From positions 1 to 63,475 of the forward strand of contig UQTJ01000018.1 in the NCBI GenBank assembly GCA_900544075.1: a DNA stretch of 63,475 nucleotides. Reading direction: 5' to 3'. Within the stretch, counting starts at the first letter, position 1. The number at the start of each line of letters is the position of its first letter. This document shows, piece after piece, positions 42,819-51,324 of this stretch. Position numbers and translations under genes: made by a program. Origin of the DNA: an uncultured Bacteroides sp. GTDB lineage: Bacteria > Bacteroidota > Bacteroidia > Bacteroidales > Bacteroidaceae. The notes under the pieces are model-generated. The model had not been told where the DNA came from. It saw nothing but the letters and a program-made list of their open reading frames with translations, and made no database searches.

Positions 42819-44465
42819 ATGGCAGAAATTCAAAAACTATCGGTGATGCTCATACAGCCGTCACCTATGAATCCTCGTAAAACTTTTGACGATGCGAAAC
42901 TTGAGGAACTCGCTCAGAACATTGAAGAACAGGGCTTGTTGCAGCCTATCACAGTCAGGATAATCAGCGATGGAGAAACACATATTGATGAAGAAACCGG
43001 TGAGGTTGTATCTGTAGAACCACGATACGAGATTGTATGCGGTGAGAGACGTTTCCGAGCATGGAATTTACTGGCTAACAAGTCTGCACGTTACAATGAG
43101 ATACCTTGCATCATAAGGGAAATGACTGATGAACAGGCTTTCGACGCAATGATAACCGAAAATCTGCAAAGACAGGATGTGGATCCTGTTGAAGAAGCCA
43201 TAGCATTTTCCCTGCTTCTTGAAAATGGCAGTCCTGTAGAGGACATTGCTGTACGTTTCGGTAAATCCATTCGGTTTGTACAGGACAGAGTGAAACTTAA
43301 AGGACTTATTCCGGAACTGATTGAGATGCTCAGAAAAGACCTCATACCAATAAGTGGCGCGATGTTGCTTGCTAAACTTGATACGGAATCACAGAGAAAA
43401 TTCCTTGAAGATGAAATTGACAAGGAAGAAGGTGCGACACTTGCTGACATCAAGGATTACTTGGATAATTTATTCTGTGTTATAAATAAGGCTCAATTCT
43501 TTGATGATGATAAATTCAGTGATGATATTCCTGCATGTTCCGGATGTATGAACAACACAGCCAATCATGGATGTCTGTTCTATGAAATGAAAGGAACTGA
43601 ACAGAAGTGTATTAATCGTGAATGTTTCGCTAAAAAACAAGCTGAATATGTCAAATACCGAGTAATGAAAGAGTCTGAAAATCTTGTCAAGAAAGGTGAA
43701 CCATTGACATTTGGTAAGTCTGTCATAGTTATTGAGCAGCAGAACTCATGGGACAGTAATAGTGAAAAACGAGCAAAAGCTGATGCTATCCAATTGTACA
43801 ATGATATGGGATTTGAGGTTGTAACCGATAAAGTTTTTGACCATAAATGTTGGTATAATGAGAGTGACGAGCGAATTAAAGAGAAACTTGATAATAACGA
43901 AATTTACCGTTGTATAGAGGTACTAAATTATGATAGACCATATTTCAAAGTGTCCCATTATTACTTAAAGAAATCGTCCAAAGATAATTGTCCTGTATCA
44001 AAACAAATCGAATCACAGAATATTAGACAACAGATGCAGCGCAATAAAGAAATTGTTATCGAGAAGGCAACTGAGACAATGAGAAGATGGGCTGATGAGA
44101 TAGATGACTATTCAGGTAAATCTGAGGATATGACACTTAATGAGCAGGTCATTTTTGACGTGCTTGTCATAAAGAGTTGTGGTTATAAGTTCCTTGACTC
44201 TCTTTGCCCAGAAGGTGAATTTGATATAGTCAAGTATGTAACCGAGCATTCACAAGACCGTATGAAATGGTATAGAGAATTCATTCGTTACAAACTCTCC
44301 GAGGCTGCAGTGACCTATAACAAACACCTTCAGGAATGTCAGAACATGCTGTTCAGAGAACAATATCCGGGTAAATACAAGGAAATGTCTGATAAACTGA
44401 ATGATGCTTATCAGAAAAAGGATGAAAGACTGAAAGCTAAACTTAAAGAACTTGAGAATGAGTAA
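42819..44465 (+). CDS. ParB/Spo0J-family protein
   Basis: 548 residues from ATG 42819 (MAEIQKLSVMLI), the start that matches the duplicated leader; the longer frame from 42780 runs through the promoter. The N-terminal ParB/sulfiredoxin-like domain has NPRKTFDDAKLEELAQNI, CGERRFRAW and TENLQRQDVDPVEEA, followed by an HTH (about 150-190). The long C-terminal half has a Cys cluster (CSGCMNNTANHGC, then C and CFAKKQ), probably metal-binding. No ParA is nearby, so a regulatory or DNA-organising role is likelier than plasmid partition. Confidence 0.85.
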   Translation: MAEIQKLSVMLIQPSPMNPRKTFDDAKLEELAQNIEEQGLLQPITVRIISDGETHIDEETGEVVSVEPRYEIVCGERRFRAWNLLANKSARYNEIPCIIREMTDEQAFDAMITENLQRQDVDPVEEAIAFSLLLENGSPVEDIAVRFGKSIRFVQDRVKLKGLIPELIEMLRKDLIPISGAMLLAKLDTESQRKFLEDEIDKEEGATLADIKDYLDNLFCVINKAQFFDDDKFSDDIPACSGCMNNTANHGCLFYEMKGTEQKCINRECFAKKQAEYVKYRVMKESENLVKKGEPLTFGKSVIVIEQQNSWDSNSEKRAKADAIQLYNDMGFEVVTDKVFDHKCWYNESDERIKEKLDNNEIYRCIEVLNYDRPYFKVSHYYLKKSSKDNCPVSKQIESQNIRQQMQRNKEIVIEKATETMRRWADEIDDYSGKSEDMTLNEQVIFDVLVIKSCGYKFLDSLCPEGEFDIVKYVTEHSQDRMKWYREFIRYKLSEAAVTYNKHLQECQNMLFREQYPGKYKEMSDKLNDAYQKKDERLKAKLKELENE

Positions 44466-45231
44466 ACAGCTTAGAACATGGAGTGAGCATGAGTTGGATG
44501 TACTCAAAAATGAGTATCCAACCTGTTCATCCATTAAAGAACTTGCATTAAGACTGGGGAAAACATATTATTCCATAGTCAGTAAGGCAAGTGATATTGG
44601 AATTGCCAGATACGATAAAGTCAGATGGACTGAAAAAATGGATAAGGTACTTATTGATAATTACTCCTCCTTAGAAACTAAGGATGTTGCTGATAAACTG
44701 GGACTGAGAATAACCCAAGTAATGTCAAGAGTATTTAAACTTGGACTTCGTAAAAATGATGAAATCAAGACATTAGTTAGAAGTAAAGGAGCATTCAAAA
44801 AAGGTCATATCCCTTTCAATAAGGGGAAGAAACAACATGAATATTTGACTGATGATATCATTGAAAAATCTATACGTACAAGATTCAAGAAAGGACATAC
44901 TCCGGTTAATCTTAAAAGCATTGGATATGAACGTATAAATATCTATGGATATGTGGAAGTCAAGACAGAGAAAGGTTTTGTATTGAAACATCGTATGATA
45001 TGGGTGGAACACAACGGACCTATACCTAAAGGGTATTTGGTACGTTTTAAAAACGGTAATAAACAGGATATAAGGATTGAAAACCTTGAATTGGTAACTT
45101 GTGCGCAAAACATGAAAGATAATACAATCCATAATTATCCGCCTGAGATTAAGACAGCAATAAGAAGTATAGCTAACATCAACAGAAGAATAAAAAAGTA
45201 TGAGCAGGTTAACAATAGACAAGCTGAATGA
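44458..45231 (+). CDS. HNH endonuclease with N-terminal HTH repeats
   Basis: About 257 residues. Two Myb/SANT-like segments (RTWSEHELDVLKNEYP and VRWTEKMDKVLIDNY) suggest DNA binding. The C-terminal HNH domain includes KHRMIWVEHNGPIPKGYLV and NGNKQDIRIENLELVT, as in free-standing phage homing endonucleases. It overlaps parB-like by 8 bases and the next gene by 32. Probably a selfish homing gene. Confidence 0.8.
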   Translation: MSKQLRTWSEHELDVLKNEYPTCSSIKELALRLGKTYYSIVSKASDIGIARYDKVRWTEKMDKVLIDNYSSLETKDVADKLGLRITQVMSRVFKLGLRKNDEIKTLVRSKGAFKKGHIPFNKGKKQHEYLTDDIIEKSIRTRFKKGHTPVNLKSIGYERINIYGYVEVKTEKGFVLKHRMIWVEHNGPIPKGYLVRFKNGNKQDIRIENLELVTCAQNMKDNTIHNYPPEIKTAIRSIANINRRIKKYEQVNNRQAE

Positions 45232-45478
45232 GCATTTGTTTGAAGCAATAGAAATGCTTAAGAATAACAGTGACCCGAATGCATCGGAAAATGAGAAGAT
45301 AGATATTGAAACCGCCAAGACTATTGCAAATCTTGGTAAGGTTGCAGTTGAAGGGTTTAAGGTTAAGGCGCAGGCTTTATCCATGTTGGCCAGAACTGAC
45401 AACCCACAAACAACAAAAGAAGCGTTGGTTGCTTCCGGTATAGTTCCGGAAGTCAATGATGTGAAACTTATCCAATAA
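45200..45478 (+). CDS. Small hypothetical phage protein
   Basis: The 92-residue helical, acidic protein (MSRLTIDKLNEHLFEAIEML, then KIDIETAKTIANLGKVAVEGFKVK) overlaps the HNH gene by 32 bases. The family of such proteins in Bacteroides phages has no known role as far as I can tell. Confidence 0.65.
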   Translation: MSRLTIDKLNEHLFEAIEMLKNNSDPNASENEKIDIETAKTIANLGKVAVEGFKVKAQALSMLARTDNPQTTKEALVASGIVPEVNDVKLIQ

Positions 45479-45561
45479 TCTTATACCATGAAAACCAGAG
45501 GACCATAGCGGCATAATCGCTGCGTGAAATTATTTGACAAATATGCTAATCGAAGAAATAT

Positions 45562-45855
45562 ATGATAACACTTAACAAACTTGCTGTAAAATGCAGGGAA
45601 ATAGCCTTGCAAAGACATAAGATAACCAGGGACAGTTCACATAAGGGACTGGCCATAGGCATATCAATGGAATGGCGGGAGTTAGTCAATGCTTCTGATG
45701 ATCCGAGCAAACATATAAGTGATTACTCTGAAAGGGAAGAAGAAGCGGCAGATATAATAATTGCTGCAATGACGTATCTGCAGAGTATCGGTTGCAAGGA
45801 TATTGAGCAACTTATCAAGGACAAGATTTCTTTCAACGAAAAGAGAACTGATTAG
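45562..45855 (+). CDS. MazG-like NTP pyrophosphohydrolase-type protein
   Basis: The 97-residue protein shows the all-alpha NTP-PPase pattern: MEWRELVNAS, then SEREEEAADIIIAAMTYL (E-x-x-E plus later D), ending KDKISFNEKR. It probably hydrolyses a nucleotide triphosphate, which phages use to alter host signalling or nucleotide pools. It is the last gene of the rightward block; a hairpin follows near 45910-45960. Confidence 0.65.
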   Translation: MITLNKLAVKCREIALQRHKITRDSSHKGLAIGISMEWRELVNASDDPSKHISDYSEREEEAADIIIAAMTYLQSIGCKDIEQLIKDKISFNEKRTD

Positions 45856-45960
45856 CATACCACTTAGTGATGATGATTTTAGTGTTGATGATGAAAATAG
45901 TAGGTTTGAAAACAGCGAAGCCCCGACAACCGCAAACTGTGTTACCGGGACTTTCTTCTT

Positions 45961-46167
45961 CTAATCAGGCGAACCGAGATAATATATTATTGCTTCATAC
46001 TGTAGAGGGGTAAGGCTCCTTTGCCTTTTGCAGTAATGCAGTTCCGCCAGCCGCGCCTGTAGTTCCGTGTTCAGTTCTATCCAGCGTTTCAATTGGGTGA
46101 TGGCACTGCGGGGCGTGCTGTTAGGGAAGTATTGCAGTGCAAGTTCTGATATGTATATAGCTTTCAT
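45961..46167 (-). CDS. DUF4248-like protein
   Basis: The 68-residue protein has MKAIYISELALQYFPNSTPR and a Trp-containing helix (LKRWIELNTELQARL), the pattern of DUF4248 proteins, HTH-like and common in Bacteroidales next to HU homologues. It lies 21 bases downstream of the HU-like gene. Confidence 0.7.
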   Translation of the reverse strand: MKAIYISELALQYFPNSTPRSAITQLKRWIELNTELQARLAELHYCKRQRSLTPLQYEAIIYYLGSPD

Positions 46168-46188
46168 AATAATCTCGTCAGGTTGTGA

Positions 46189-46614
46189 TTAAGGTAACGG
46201 TTCGGTCTCCTCTTTTTTGGTTTTCTGCTCCACTTTCTGGTACTTCAATGTTGCAAGCATGTTGGCAAGAGTCTTGCCGCTGTGGAACAGGATTCTTTTT
46301 CTGGAGATTAATCCGGTGTGGTATTCTTCCTTGGTTATAGAGCCTTCACCGCTAAGGCTGACACGCAAAGAGCAGAGTTCGCCGAGGCGTACTATCTCGC
46401 CGTTTCCAAGGGAGTCCGCTATCACATCTTCGAGTGCTGTCAGTACAGCCTGCACATCCGCACGTGTCACGGTACACATCTGCTGTATTCTTTGCGATAA
46501 TTCCCTAATGCCGGCCACTCCGCGTGCCTGTGTCTGTGCATAATACTTACCCTGTACTTCAGGGTTCTGAGGGTCTTTGCGTTCTACTACTGAGTAGGTC
46601 AATGCTTTGTCCAT
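46189..46614 (-). CDS. HU-family DNA-binding protein
   Basis: The 141-residue protein has an IHF/HU-like fold: an N-terminal extension, then RADVQAVLTALEDVIADSLGNGEIVRLGELCSLR and the DNA-binding arm near ISRKRILFHSGK. This longer HU subtype is typical of Bacteroidales. It pairs with DUF4248; role in this element unclear, perhaps architectural. Confidence 0.82.
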   Translation of the reverse strand: MDKALTYSVVERKDPQNPEVQGKYYAQTQARGVAGIRELSQRIQQMCTVTRADVQAVLTALEDVIADSLGNGEIVRLGELCSLRVSLSGEGSITKEEYHTGLISRKRILFHSGKTLANMLATLKYQKVEQKTKKEETEPLP

Positions 46615-46847
46615 GAGTTTTGAGTTTTAAAGTTTGTAAATCTGTTTGTTTTGTCATGACGATACAAATCTAAGAACTGGCAGACTCATGCAGTGGGAAT
46701 GAACGTTTTGATGGGCATATAATTGTACAATATCGTAAAAATACGTATTTTGTGCATGTAATAAAAGTTTTTTGATGATTTTCATGATATGTGGAATACT
46801 TTAGTGATTTTTATTTGTTGCTATGCGTTTAAAAAAAATGACCTGTC

Positions 46848-46902
46848 GTTTCGATTAAAACGTCCTGTCATTTTACTCAAAACGCCTTGTCGTTTTTAAG
46901 TA
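46848..46902. repeat. CGTTTT-rich repeat related to 16621-16684
   Basis: GTCGTTTCGATTAAAACGTC, GTCATTTTACTCAAAACGCC and TTGTCGTTTTT follow in tandem, giving imperfect AAAACG/CGTTTT hairpins like those of the bidirectional terminator near 16650. Confidence 0.45.
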
Positions 46903-46909
46903 TTATATT

Positions 46910-46966
46910 TTGTAGCGAAAATGTTACAATAAAGTTTGCATAATTGTAGCGAAAATGTTACCTTTG
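46910..46966 (+). promoter_or_regulatory. hicAB promoter with paired operators
   Basis: The 18-mer TTGTAGCGAAAATGTTAC occurs at 46910-46927 and 46944-46961, 34 bp apart. The second copy fills the spacer of a consensus promoter: TTTG (46935-46938), 20 bp, TACCTTTG (46959-46966). Autorepression by HicB is likely. Confidence 0.7.
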
Positions 46967-46989
46967 TATTGTTAAATAACAAAAGCGAT

Positions 46990-47172
46990 ATGAAATTTAG
47001 TGAAATGCACAGAAGACTTGAGCAGGCAGGTTGGTATATTTTCAAGGAAACAGACCACCGCTACTACGCTCACAAGGATTTTCCTTACTTGATTAAAGTC
47101 GGTCGGCATGGTAGTAAAGAAGTACCGCCAAATGAGTTTAACAAAGTAATGAAGAAAGCAGGGCTAAAATAA
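46990..47172 (+). CDS. hicA: HicA-family mRNA interferase toxin
   Basis: 60 residues from ATG 46990 (MKFSEMHRRLEQAGWYIFKE); a longer upstream frame crosses the promoter. The double-stranded RNA-binding-like fold with conserved GSHRYY-like context appears as TDHRYYAHKDFPYLIKVGRHGSKEVP. The usual catalytic His is seen in DHRYY. It cleaves mRNA unless bound by the HicB product 35 bases downstream. Confidence 0.85.
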   Translation: MKFSEMHRRLEQAGWYIFKETDHRYYAHKDFPYLIKVGRHGSKEVPPNEFNKVMKKAGLK

Positions 47173-47207
47173 GCCCTGCACTTCATTATAATATATATAA
47201 TACGATT

Positions 47208-47615
47208 ATGAAGAAAAGGGTAAAAGCAATCATCAGCAAGTCCGATACGGGATTTGTTATTATGATGGAAGGGTTTGATTGGGCTATGTCGTATGGCGAC
47301 ACATTAGAGGAGGCCAAAGCTGATTTTGAGAACTTTCCGATGGAGTACATAGAAATGTCTAAGGAAGCAGGGAAGGAGATACCGCCTGAATTAAACAATG
47401 GCGAATTGGAGTTTGAATATGTTTATGACTTGTCAGGCTTCTTTAAACAGTTCCCGTTCATTTCTGCTACGGCATTGGCTAAAAGACTGGGAATAAATGA
47501 AGGACTTATGAGGCGTTATAAGTCCGGTTGCGCTCCTGTAGGAGAAATGCAGAAAAAAAAGATATTGGATGGTATTCATGCCATCGGAAAAGAACTGCTT
47601 TCCGTTCAATTCTAA
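47208..47615 (+). CDS. hicB: HicB-family antitoxin
   Basis: The 135-residue protein has an N-terminal HicB fold (KAIISKSDTGFVIMMEGFDWAMSYGDTLEEAKADF). A C-terminal helix-turn-helix follows (ISATALAKRLGINEGLMRRYKSG). It neutralises HicA and probably binds the 18-bp repeats upstream of hicA. Confidence 0.85.
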   Translation: MKKRVKAIISKSDTGFVIMMEGFDWAMSYGDTLEEAKADFENFPMEYIEMSKEAGKEIPPELNNGELEFEYVYDLSGFFKQFPFISATALAKRLGINEGLMRRYKSGCAPVGEMQKKKILDGIHAIGKELLSVQF

Positions 47616-47680
47616 GTCGCTTTTGTTATTGTACGAGAAAGTGAAAGCCGGAACGTTATGCTTCCGGCTTTTGTATTTCC

Positions 47681-48001
47681 TTAAACATCTAATTCCAATA
47701 ACTTTCTTAAATCCTCAAACGAGTGAACTTCGTAAATGGTTCCTTTCACTTTAACATAGCCGTTTACTTCGCTTAAATCTTTTTCTTCTAATATATTAAC
47801 CTCTCTGATTTCATCATCACTAAGAATTAATTTCCATACAGGTACCCCAATAGCTTTTGACAATTTCTCTAATGTTTCAAGTTTGGGCTTCTCTGTATTA
47901 AGTAATTGATTAAGTCCTACAGGCGTAATACCTAACTTTTCTGCAATATCTACCTTTTTAAGGTTTAGTTGCTCTATAATTTCTCTTGTTCTATTTATCA
48001 T
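47681..48001 (-). CDS. XRE-family regulator
   Basis: 106 residues from ATG 48001 (MINRTREIIEQLNLKK); a longer frame upstream runs through the operator region. The HTH is KVDIAEKLGITPVGLNQLLNTEKPKLETLEKLSKAIGV, and the C-terminal part is VNGYVKVKGTIYEVHSFEDL. It is divergent from 48173 and flanked by repeated AGTAAATACTT-like sites. Likely a second phage-type repressor. Confidence 0.8.
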   Translation of the reverse strand: MINRTREIIEQLNLKKVDIAEKLGITPVGLNQLLNTEKPKLETLEKLSKAIGVPVWKLILSDDEIREVNILEEKDLSEVNGYVKVKGTIYEVHSFEDLRKLLELDV

Positions 48002-48016
48002 AAAAATCAATTTTAA

Positions 48017-48136
48017 TACAAAAGTAAATACTTTTATTTGTATATAAGTGAATACTTTGTTAATCTTTGTGAAATACAAGTATATTCTTTTATTTACGTT
48101 TGTTTTATTAAAGTATTTACTTTTATTTTGCATCAT
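48017..48136. promoter_or_regulatory. Operator repeats between XRE gene and rightward genes
   Basis: Four related sites: AAGTAAATACTTTTATTTG, AAGTGAATACTTTG, AAGTATATTCTTTTATTT and AAGTATTTACTTTTATTTTG. The shared core is AAGTnnAtaCTT, an imperfect palindrome suited to an XRE dimer. A minus -7 element TACTTTTG is within the first site. Confidence 0.55.
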
Positions 48137-48172
48137 CAAACAATAAATGATAACAATTAAATATAAAGAATT

Positions 48173-48478
48173 ATGACAACAAGTAAGTACGACAAATCAA
48201 AGGTTATGAAAAGAGCATGGTACATCTACAAACACTCTTTCATGTCATTTGCTGACGCTCTCCGTGAATCATGGAAACGCATCAAGGAAGAAGTAAAGGC
48301 AGAGGATAAAGCGGCTGAAAGACAGGCGGAGTTTCAGAAGAAGAACGCAGCCTACAATTACCGTCTAAACCGTACTTACTATGGCTGTAGATTTGGGCAC
48401 AATGACTGGACACGTGATTTTCAGAATGATGCGAAAGTAGCTGTCAATCGTGCGGTGTATTTAAATAGAATATCTTAG
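48173..48478 (+). CDS. Small basic hypothetical protein
   Basis: The 101-residue protein has KSKVMKRAWYIYKHSFMSFADALRESWKRIKEE near the start, which resembles short Bacteroides mobile-element proteins. It is basic and helical. It is the first gene rightward from the second control region. Function unknown. Confidence 0.65.
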   Translation: MTTSKYDKSKVMKRAWYIYKHSFMSFADALRESWKRIKEEVKAEDKAAERQAEFQKKNAAYNYRLNRTYYGCRFGHNDWTRDFQNDAKVAVNRAVYLNRIS

Positions 48479-48488
48479 TATTAACAAC

Positions 48489-48515
48489 GTGTGCGGTAGT
48501 ACCAGTACCGCACAC
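48489..48515 (+). other. 10-bp perfect hairpin before the antirepressor gene
   Basis: GTGTGCGGTA (48489-48498) and TACCGCACAC (48506-48515) with a 7-nt loop, no T-run, 18 bases before the start at 48534. It may be a translational control or processing element. Confidence 0.55.
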
Positions 48516-48533
48516 CATAAACAACTTAATTAT

Positions 48534-49361
48534 ATGAATAAAACAGTAGTTTACAACGGCAAAGGTAATGAAATTATGCCTACGTTGGTATTTGAGAATG
48601 AAAAAGGTGTGGATATTACCACAAGCTTAATTGTGGCACAAGTGTTCGGCAAAGAGCATAAAAATGTTTTGAGAGATATTGAAAGCCTCTCATGCTCTGA
48701 AAGTTTTAGGGTGCTCAATTTTGAGCAGACCCCCTATGTTCACCCTCAGAACGGACAAACTTATAAGATGTACACTATGACCAAAGACGGTTTCAGTTTC
48801 TTGGTAATGGGCTACACGGGCGAAAAGGCTGGCGAGTTCAAGGAACGCTTTATCAACGAATTTAATAGACGAGAAGCTATGTTAAAGAGCGATGATTATA
48901 TCCTCATGCGTTCAATGCAAATACTGCAAGACAGGATAAAAAACATTGAAGCGGATAATGCACGACTTGAACAACAAGCAGAACAACAACAAGCGATGAT
49001 AGATTTACAAGATAGGGAAATAAAGCAGTCAGCCCCTAAAGTAAAGTATTATGATGACTGTCTGCAATCAGTGAATACATTGACTACTACGCAAGTGGCT
49101 AAGCAGATAGGTCTGGATGCAGAGAAATTACATAGAAAACTCAAAGAGATAGGGGTAATATACCGTCAGTCAGGTCAATGGCTTTTGCATTCTCCATATT
49201 CTACATGGGGACTACATGCAACACGTACACAGGCTTATACACGTTCTGACGGTTGTACAGGTACAAGTATATATACGGTTTGGACTGAAAAAGGAAGACG
49301 GTTTATCATCGCACTATATCAGGAAGGATTTGACTTGAAAAAGGCTATCAAGCAGTTATAA
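48534..49361 (+). CDS. Rha/KilAC-type phage antirepressor
   Basis: 275 residues from ATG 48534; a longer frame begins inside the hairpin. The N-terminal Rha domain shows TTSLIVAQVFGKEHKNVLRDIE and YTMTKDGFSFLVMGYTGEKAGEFKERFI. A coiled coil (about 120-165) and a C-terminal KilAC domain (APKVKYYDDCLQS, TTTQVAKQIGLDAEKLHRKL) follow. It probably blocks a repressor or acts as a lysis/lysogeny switch. Confidence 0.85.
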   Translation: MNKTVVYNGKGNEIMPTLVFENEKGVDITTSLIVAQVFGKEHKNVLRDIESLSCSESFRVLNFEQTPYVHPQNGQTYKMYTMTKDGFSFLVMGYTGEKAGEFKERFINEFNRREAMLKSDDYILMRSMQILQDRIKNIEADNARLEQQAEQQQAMIDLQDREIKQSAPKVKYYDDCLQSVNTLTTTQVAKQIGLDAEKLHRKLKEIGVIYRQSGQWLLHSPYSTWGLHATRTQAYTRSDGCTGTSIYTVWTEKGRRFIIALYQEGFDLKKAIKQL

Positions 49362-49417
49362 GAATAAAGTCAATAAGCATTTATATAGAAATCATATACG
49401 TTTTAGAATTATAGATT

Positions 49418-49660
49418 ATGGGTAGAAATGTTGCTAAAACTCAATCATTTGAAGTATTGAATCAACGTATAAACGAACTTGAAATAATGTACTCTCAACT
49501 TAGTGTGATGATGAAAAAGATAGAGATGAATTTTGAAATCGATACAAAGATCCAAAAACTTTTGGATAATGCAAAGGAGCAATGTGAAGCTTCCAGAAGA
49601 ACTGTTGTAAACAATGTCCATTTACAAGTTATAAGAGGAGGTAAATATGAAGAAGTCTGA
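49418..49660 (+). CDS. Small coiled-coil protein
   Basis: The 80-residue protein is mainly helical with heptad-like spacing (VLNQRINELEIMYSQLSVMM), ending VIRGGKYEEV. It overlaps the sigma-factor gene by 14 bases, suggesting translational coupling; a regulator of the sigma factor is conceivable but unproven. Confidence 0.6.
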   Translation: MGRNVAKTQSFEVLNQRINELEIMYSQLSVMMKKIEMNFEIDTKIQKLLDNAKEQCEASRRTVVNNVHLQVIRGGKYEEV

Positions 49661-50135
49661 ATACTATTCTAAGATAGTGTCATTATATCCGTTATTGTTA
49701 AGTTTCTCTTATCGTTATTGTAGAATAGAAGATGATAGAAAAGATCTTGTCATGGATACAATATGTAGGATGCTTGAGAACTATGATAAATATAATCCAG
49801 AACGCGATATATGTTCATGGGGGTATGTGATAATGAAAAACCTTTATTGTACTAAATATAATAGGTCTAAAATTATAAGTTTTGTTGATATTGAAACGAT
49901 TGATGAAATAGTTGTTACAGATGTTGATGTAAGCATTAAAATTATGCTTGATGAAGTAAGCAAGATTCTATTATGCAGGAGACTAAAACGTGATGAAGTC
50001 ATTCTTTTTTCAAAAGGGTTTTCGTATGAAGAGATTGGCACAATAAAAAAGATCCCATTAGGAACTGTGAAAAGCAGAATTTCGGATAGTCGAAAATTTC
50101 TTAGAAAGTTTTATTCAAGAAGATTTTGGTTATAA
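49647..50135 (+). CDS. ECF-like sigma-70 family factor
   Basis: The 162-residue protein has region 2 (LLSFSYRYCRIEDDRKDLVMDTICRML) and region 4 (RRLKRDEVILFSKGFSYEEIGTIKKIPLGTVKSRISDSRKFLRK) with the GTVKSR helix. No anti-sigma is obvious. Being prophage-encoded, it could direct late genes, or be a remnant. Confidence 0.75.
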   Translation: MKKSEYYSKIVSLYPLLLSFSYRYCRIEDDRKDLVMDTICRMLENYDKYNPERDICSWGYVIMKNLYCTKYNRSKIISFVDIETIDEIVVTDVDVSIKIMLDEVSKILLCRRLKRDEVILFSKGFSYEEIGTIKKIPLGTVKSRISDSRKFLRKFYSRRFWL

Positions 50136-50181
50136 AATAAAGAAAGCAGGTCTGGAAATCAGCCTGCTTTTTGATATTGTA

Positions 50182-50465
50182 TTATTCTTTTTTGTCTGGA
50201 GGTAATGGTATTCTAATAGCTTTGGTTTGAAAATTGGGGTTCTGATTTGAAGGAAGTGGAATAGGTTCTTTAGGCTTTTTTTAAGCATTTTAGGGCCATT
50301 ATTAATACTTCTGCATGTGAAGTTTCCACTTATAGCTTCAGTTATGAGTTCATTTTTTGTAAGACCTGGATAGTGTGGAGCAATTCGTTCGAAAATGTTA
50401 TCAACATAAACTTCTTCATCTTCTCCTATCAAGCAATTTAAATCATTTAAAATATTGTTTCCCAT
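50182..50465 (-). pseudogene. Small protein with Pro-rich tail, split by a -1 shift at an A7 run
   Basis: From ATG 50465 the frame gives MGNNILNDLNCLIGEDEEVY and more. At an A7 tract (T7 on the plus strand, 50276-50282) a -1 shift is needed to continue into KPKEPIPLPSNQNP...PLPPDKKE, which reads well and stops at 50182. Unshifted, the frame runs on to 50130 with unlikely sequence. Either one A has been lost or the A-AAA-AAG run is a programmed slip. Confidence 0.5.
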
Positions 50466-50514
50466 TTCCTAAATATTTTTTATTAAACATACTTATGAGA
50501 AATAAACAAAAACT

Positions 50515-50702
50515 ATGCCAAAGAGTACACAGGCACGCCTTGTCAGTATTTTGTTTTATCCAGTAAATGTTTTTGTAGTGGTTATTGGGTAATTTCATTT
50601 ATAACAAATCCTATAGGTGCCATTATTGGTAGTTTAATAGTCGGCTGCGTACAGAACTATCTTTCAGTTTGGGTAGAAAAAAGTGTTTGGGATTGGTACT
50701 GA
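50515..50702 (+). pseudogene. Disrupted small two-TM membrane protein
   Basis: The frame MPKSTQARLVSILFYPVNVF ends at a stop. One base back, an open frame continues as VISFITNPIGAIIGSLIVGC...WVEKSVWDWY to 50702. The joined product would be a small protein with two hydrophobic helices. A frameshift (about 50590) has broken it, or slippage is used. Confidence 0.45.
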
Positions 50703-50974
50703 AGGATTATTTGATAAACTAATACGTGATGTGAAAGGGAATGTAAGATTTTTATCTTTCGCCATAATGATTAGAAAAGGTTAATAATGCAAGAATTGTT
50801 GTTTTTTGTACTTAATAGTAAATTTTCAATGTGAAAATATATATATTGTAATAAATATGCGTAACTTTAGCCGTGATTATTATACAAGTCTTATTAAGAA
50901 TGAAAGATATCTAATATAATTTATGTTTTTTAATAGGATTTTATATTTATTATTTATATCAATCAATTGTAATA

Positions 50975-51322
50975 ATGGCAGTACAAGTAGTAACATCTCA
51001 GCCGGAAATGCTATTAGAAGATATTAAACATCTAATAGACTTAGGCAAAATAGATACGTGGTTATATGATGAAGATGGTGATTTTACTCATGGTACCAAT
51101 CAATGGAATAGAGTAGCTTGGTTTCGTCCATTTTGTGGTAGTGATAGAATCATATTTGGTATTATAGGACGTAAAGGAATTAATATATCAATAGAAGAGT
51201 TCAGTATATATCATGGAAGATTTATTGAAATGTTGGTAAAACATTACATAAATAAAGTATCTTCCATATCTGTATTACGTCCGTCTGATAATAATTTTGA
51301 TTCTAATAAAATTGATTTTTAA
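50975..51322 (+). CDS. Hypothetical partner of the HD/Hsp90-like protein
   Basis: The 115-residue protein starts MAVQVVTSQPEMLLEDIKHL and has a beta-rich middle (WLYDEDGDFTHGTNQWNRVAWF). No family recognised. It ends 2 bases before the next large gene, has the same very AT-rich composition, and so is likely its partner. The 272-bp gap before it holds no other gene. Confidence 0.65.
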   Translation: MAVQVVTSQPEMLLEDIKHLIDLGKIDTWLYDEDGDFTHGTNQWNRVAWFRPFCGSDRIIFGIIGRKGINISIEEFSIYHGRFIEMLVKHYINKVSSISVLRPSDNNFDSNKIDF

Positions 51323-51324
51323 AA

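Noticed and set aside
47681..48139. 152-residue form of the XRE regulator
   Set aside because: The first 46 codons lie over operator repeats and are AT-rich noise; ATG 48001 gives the normal HTH start.
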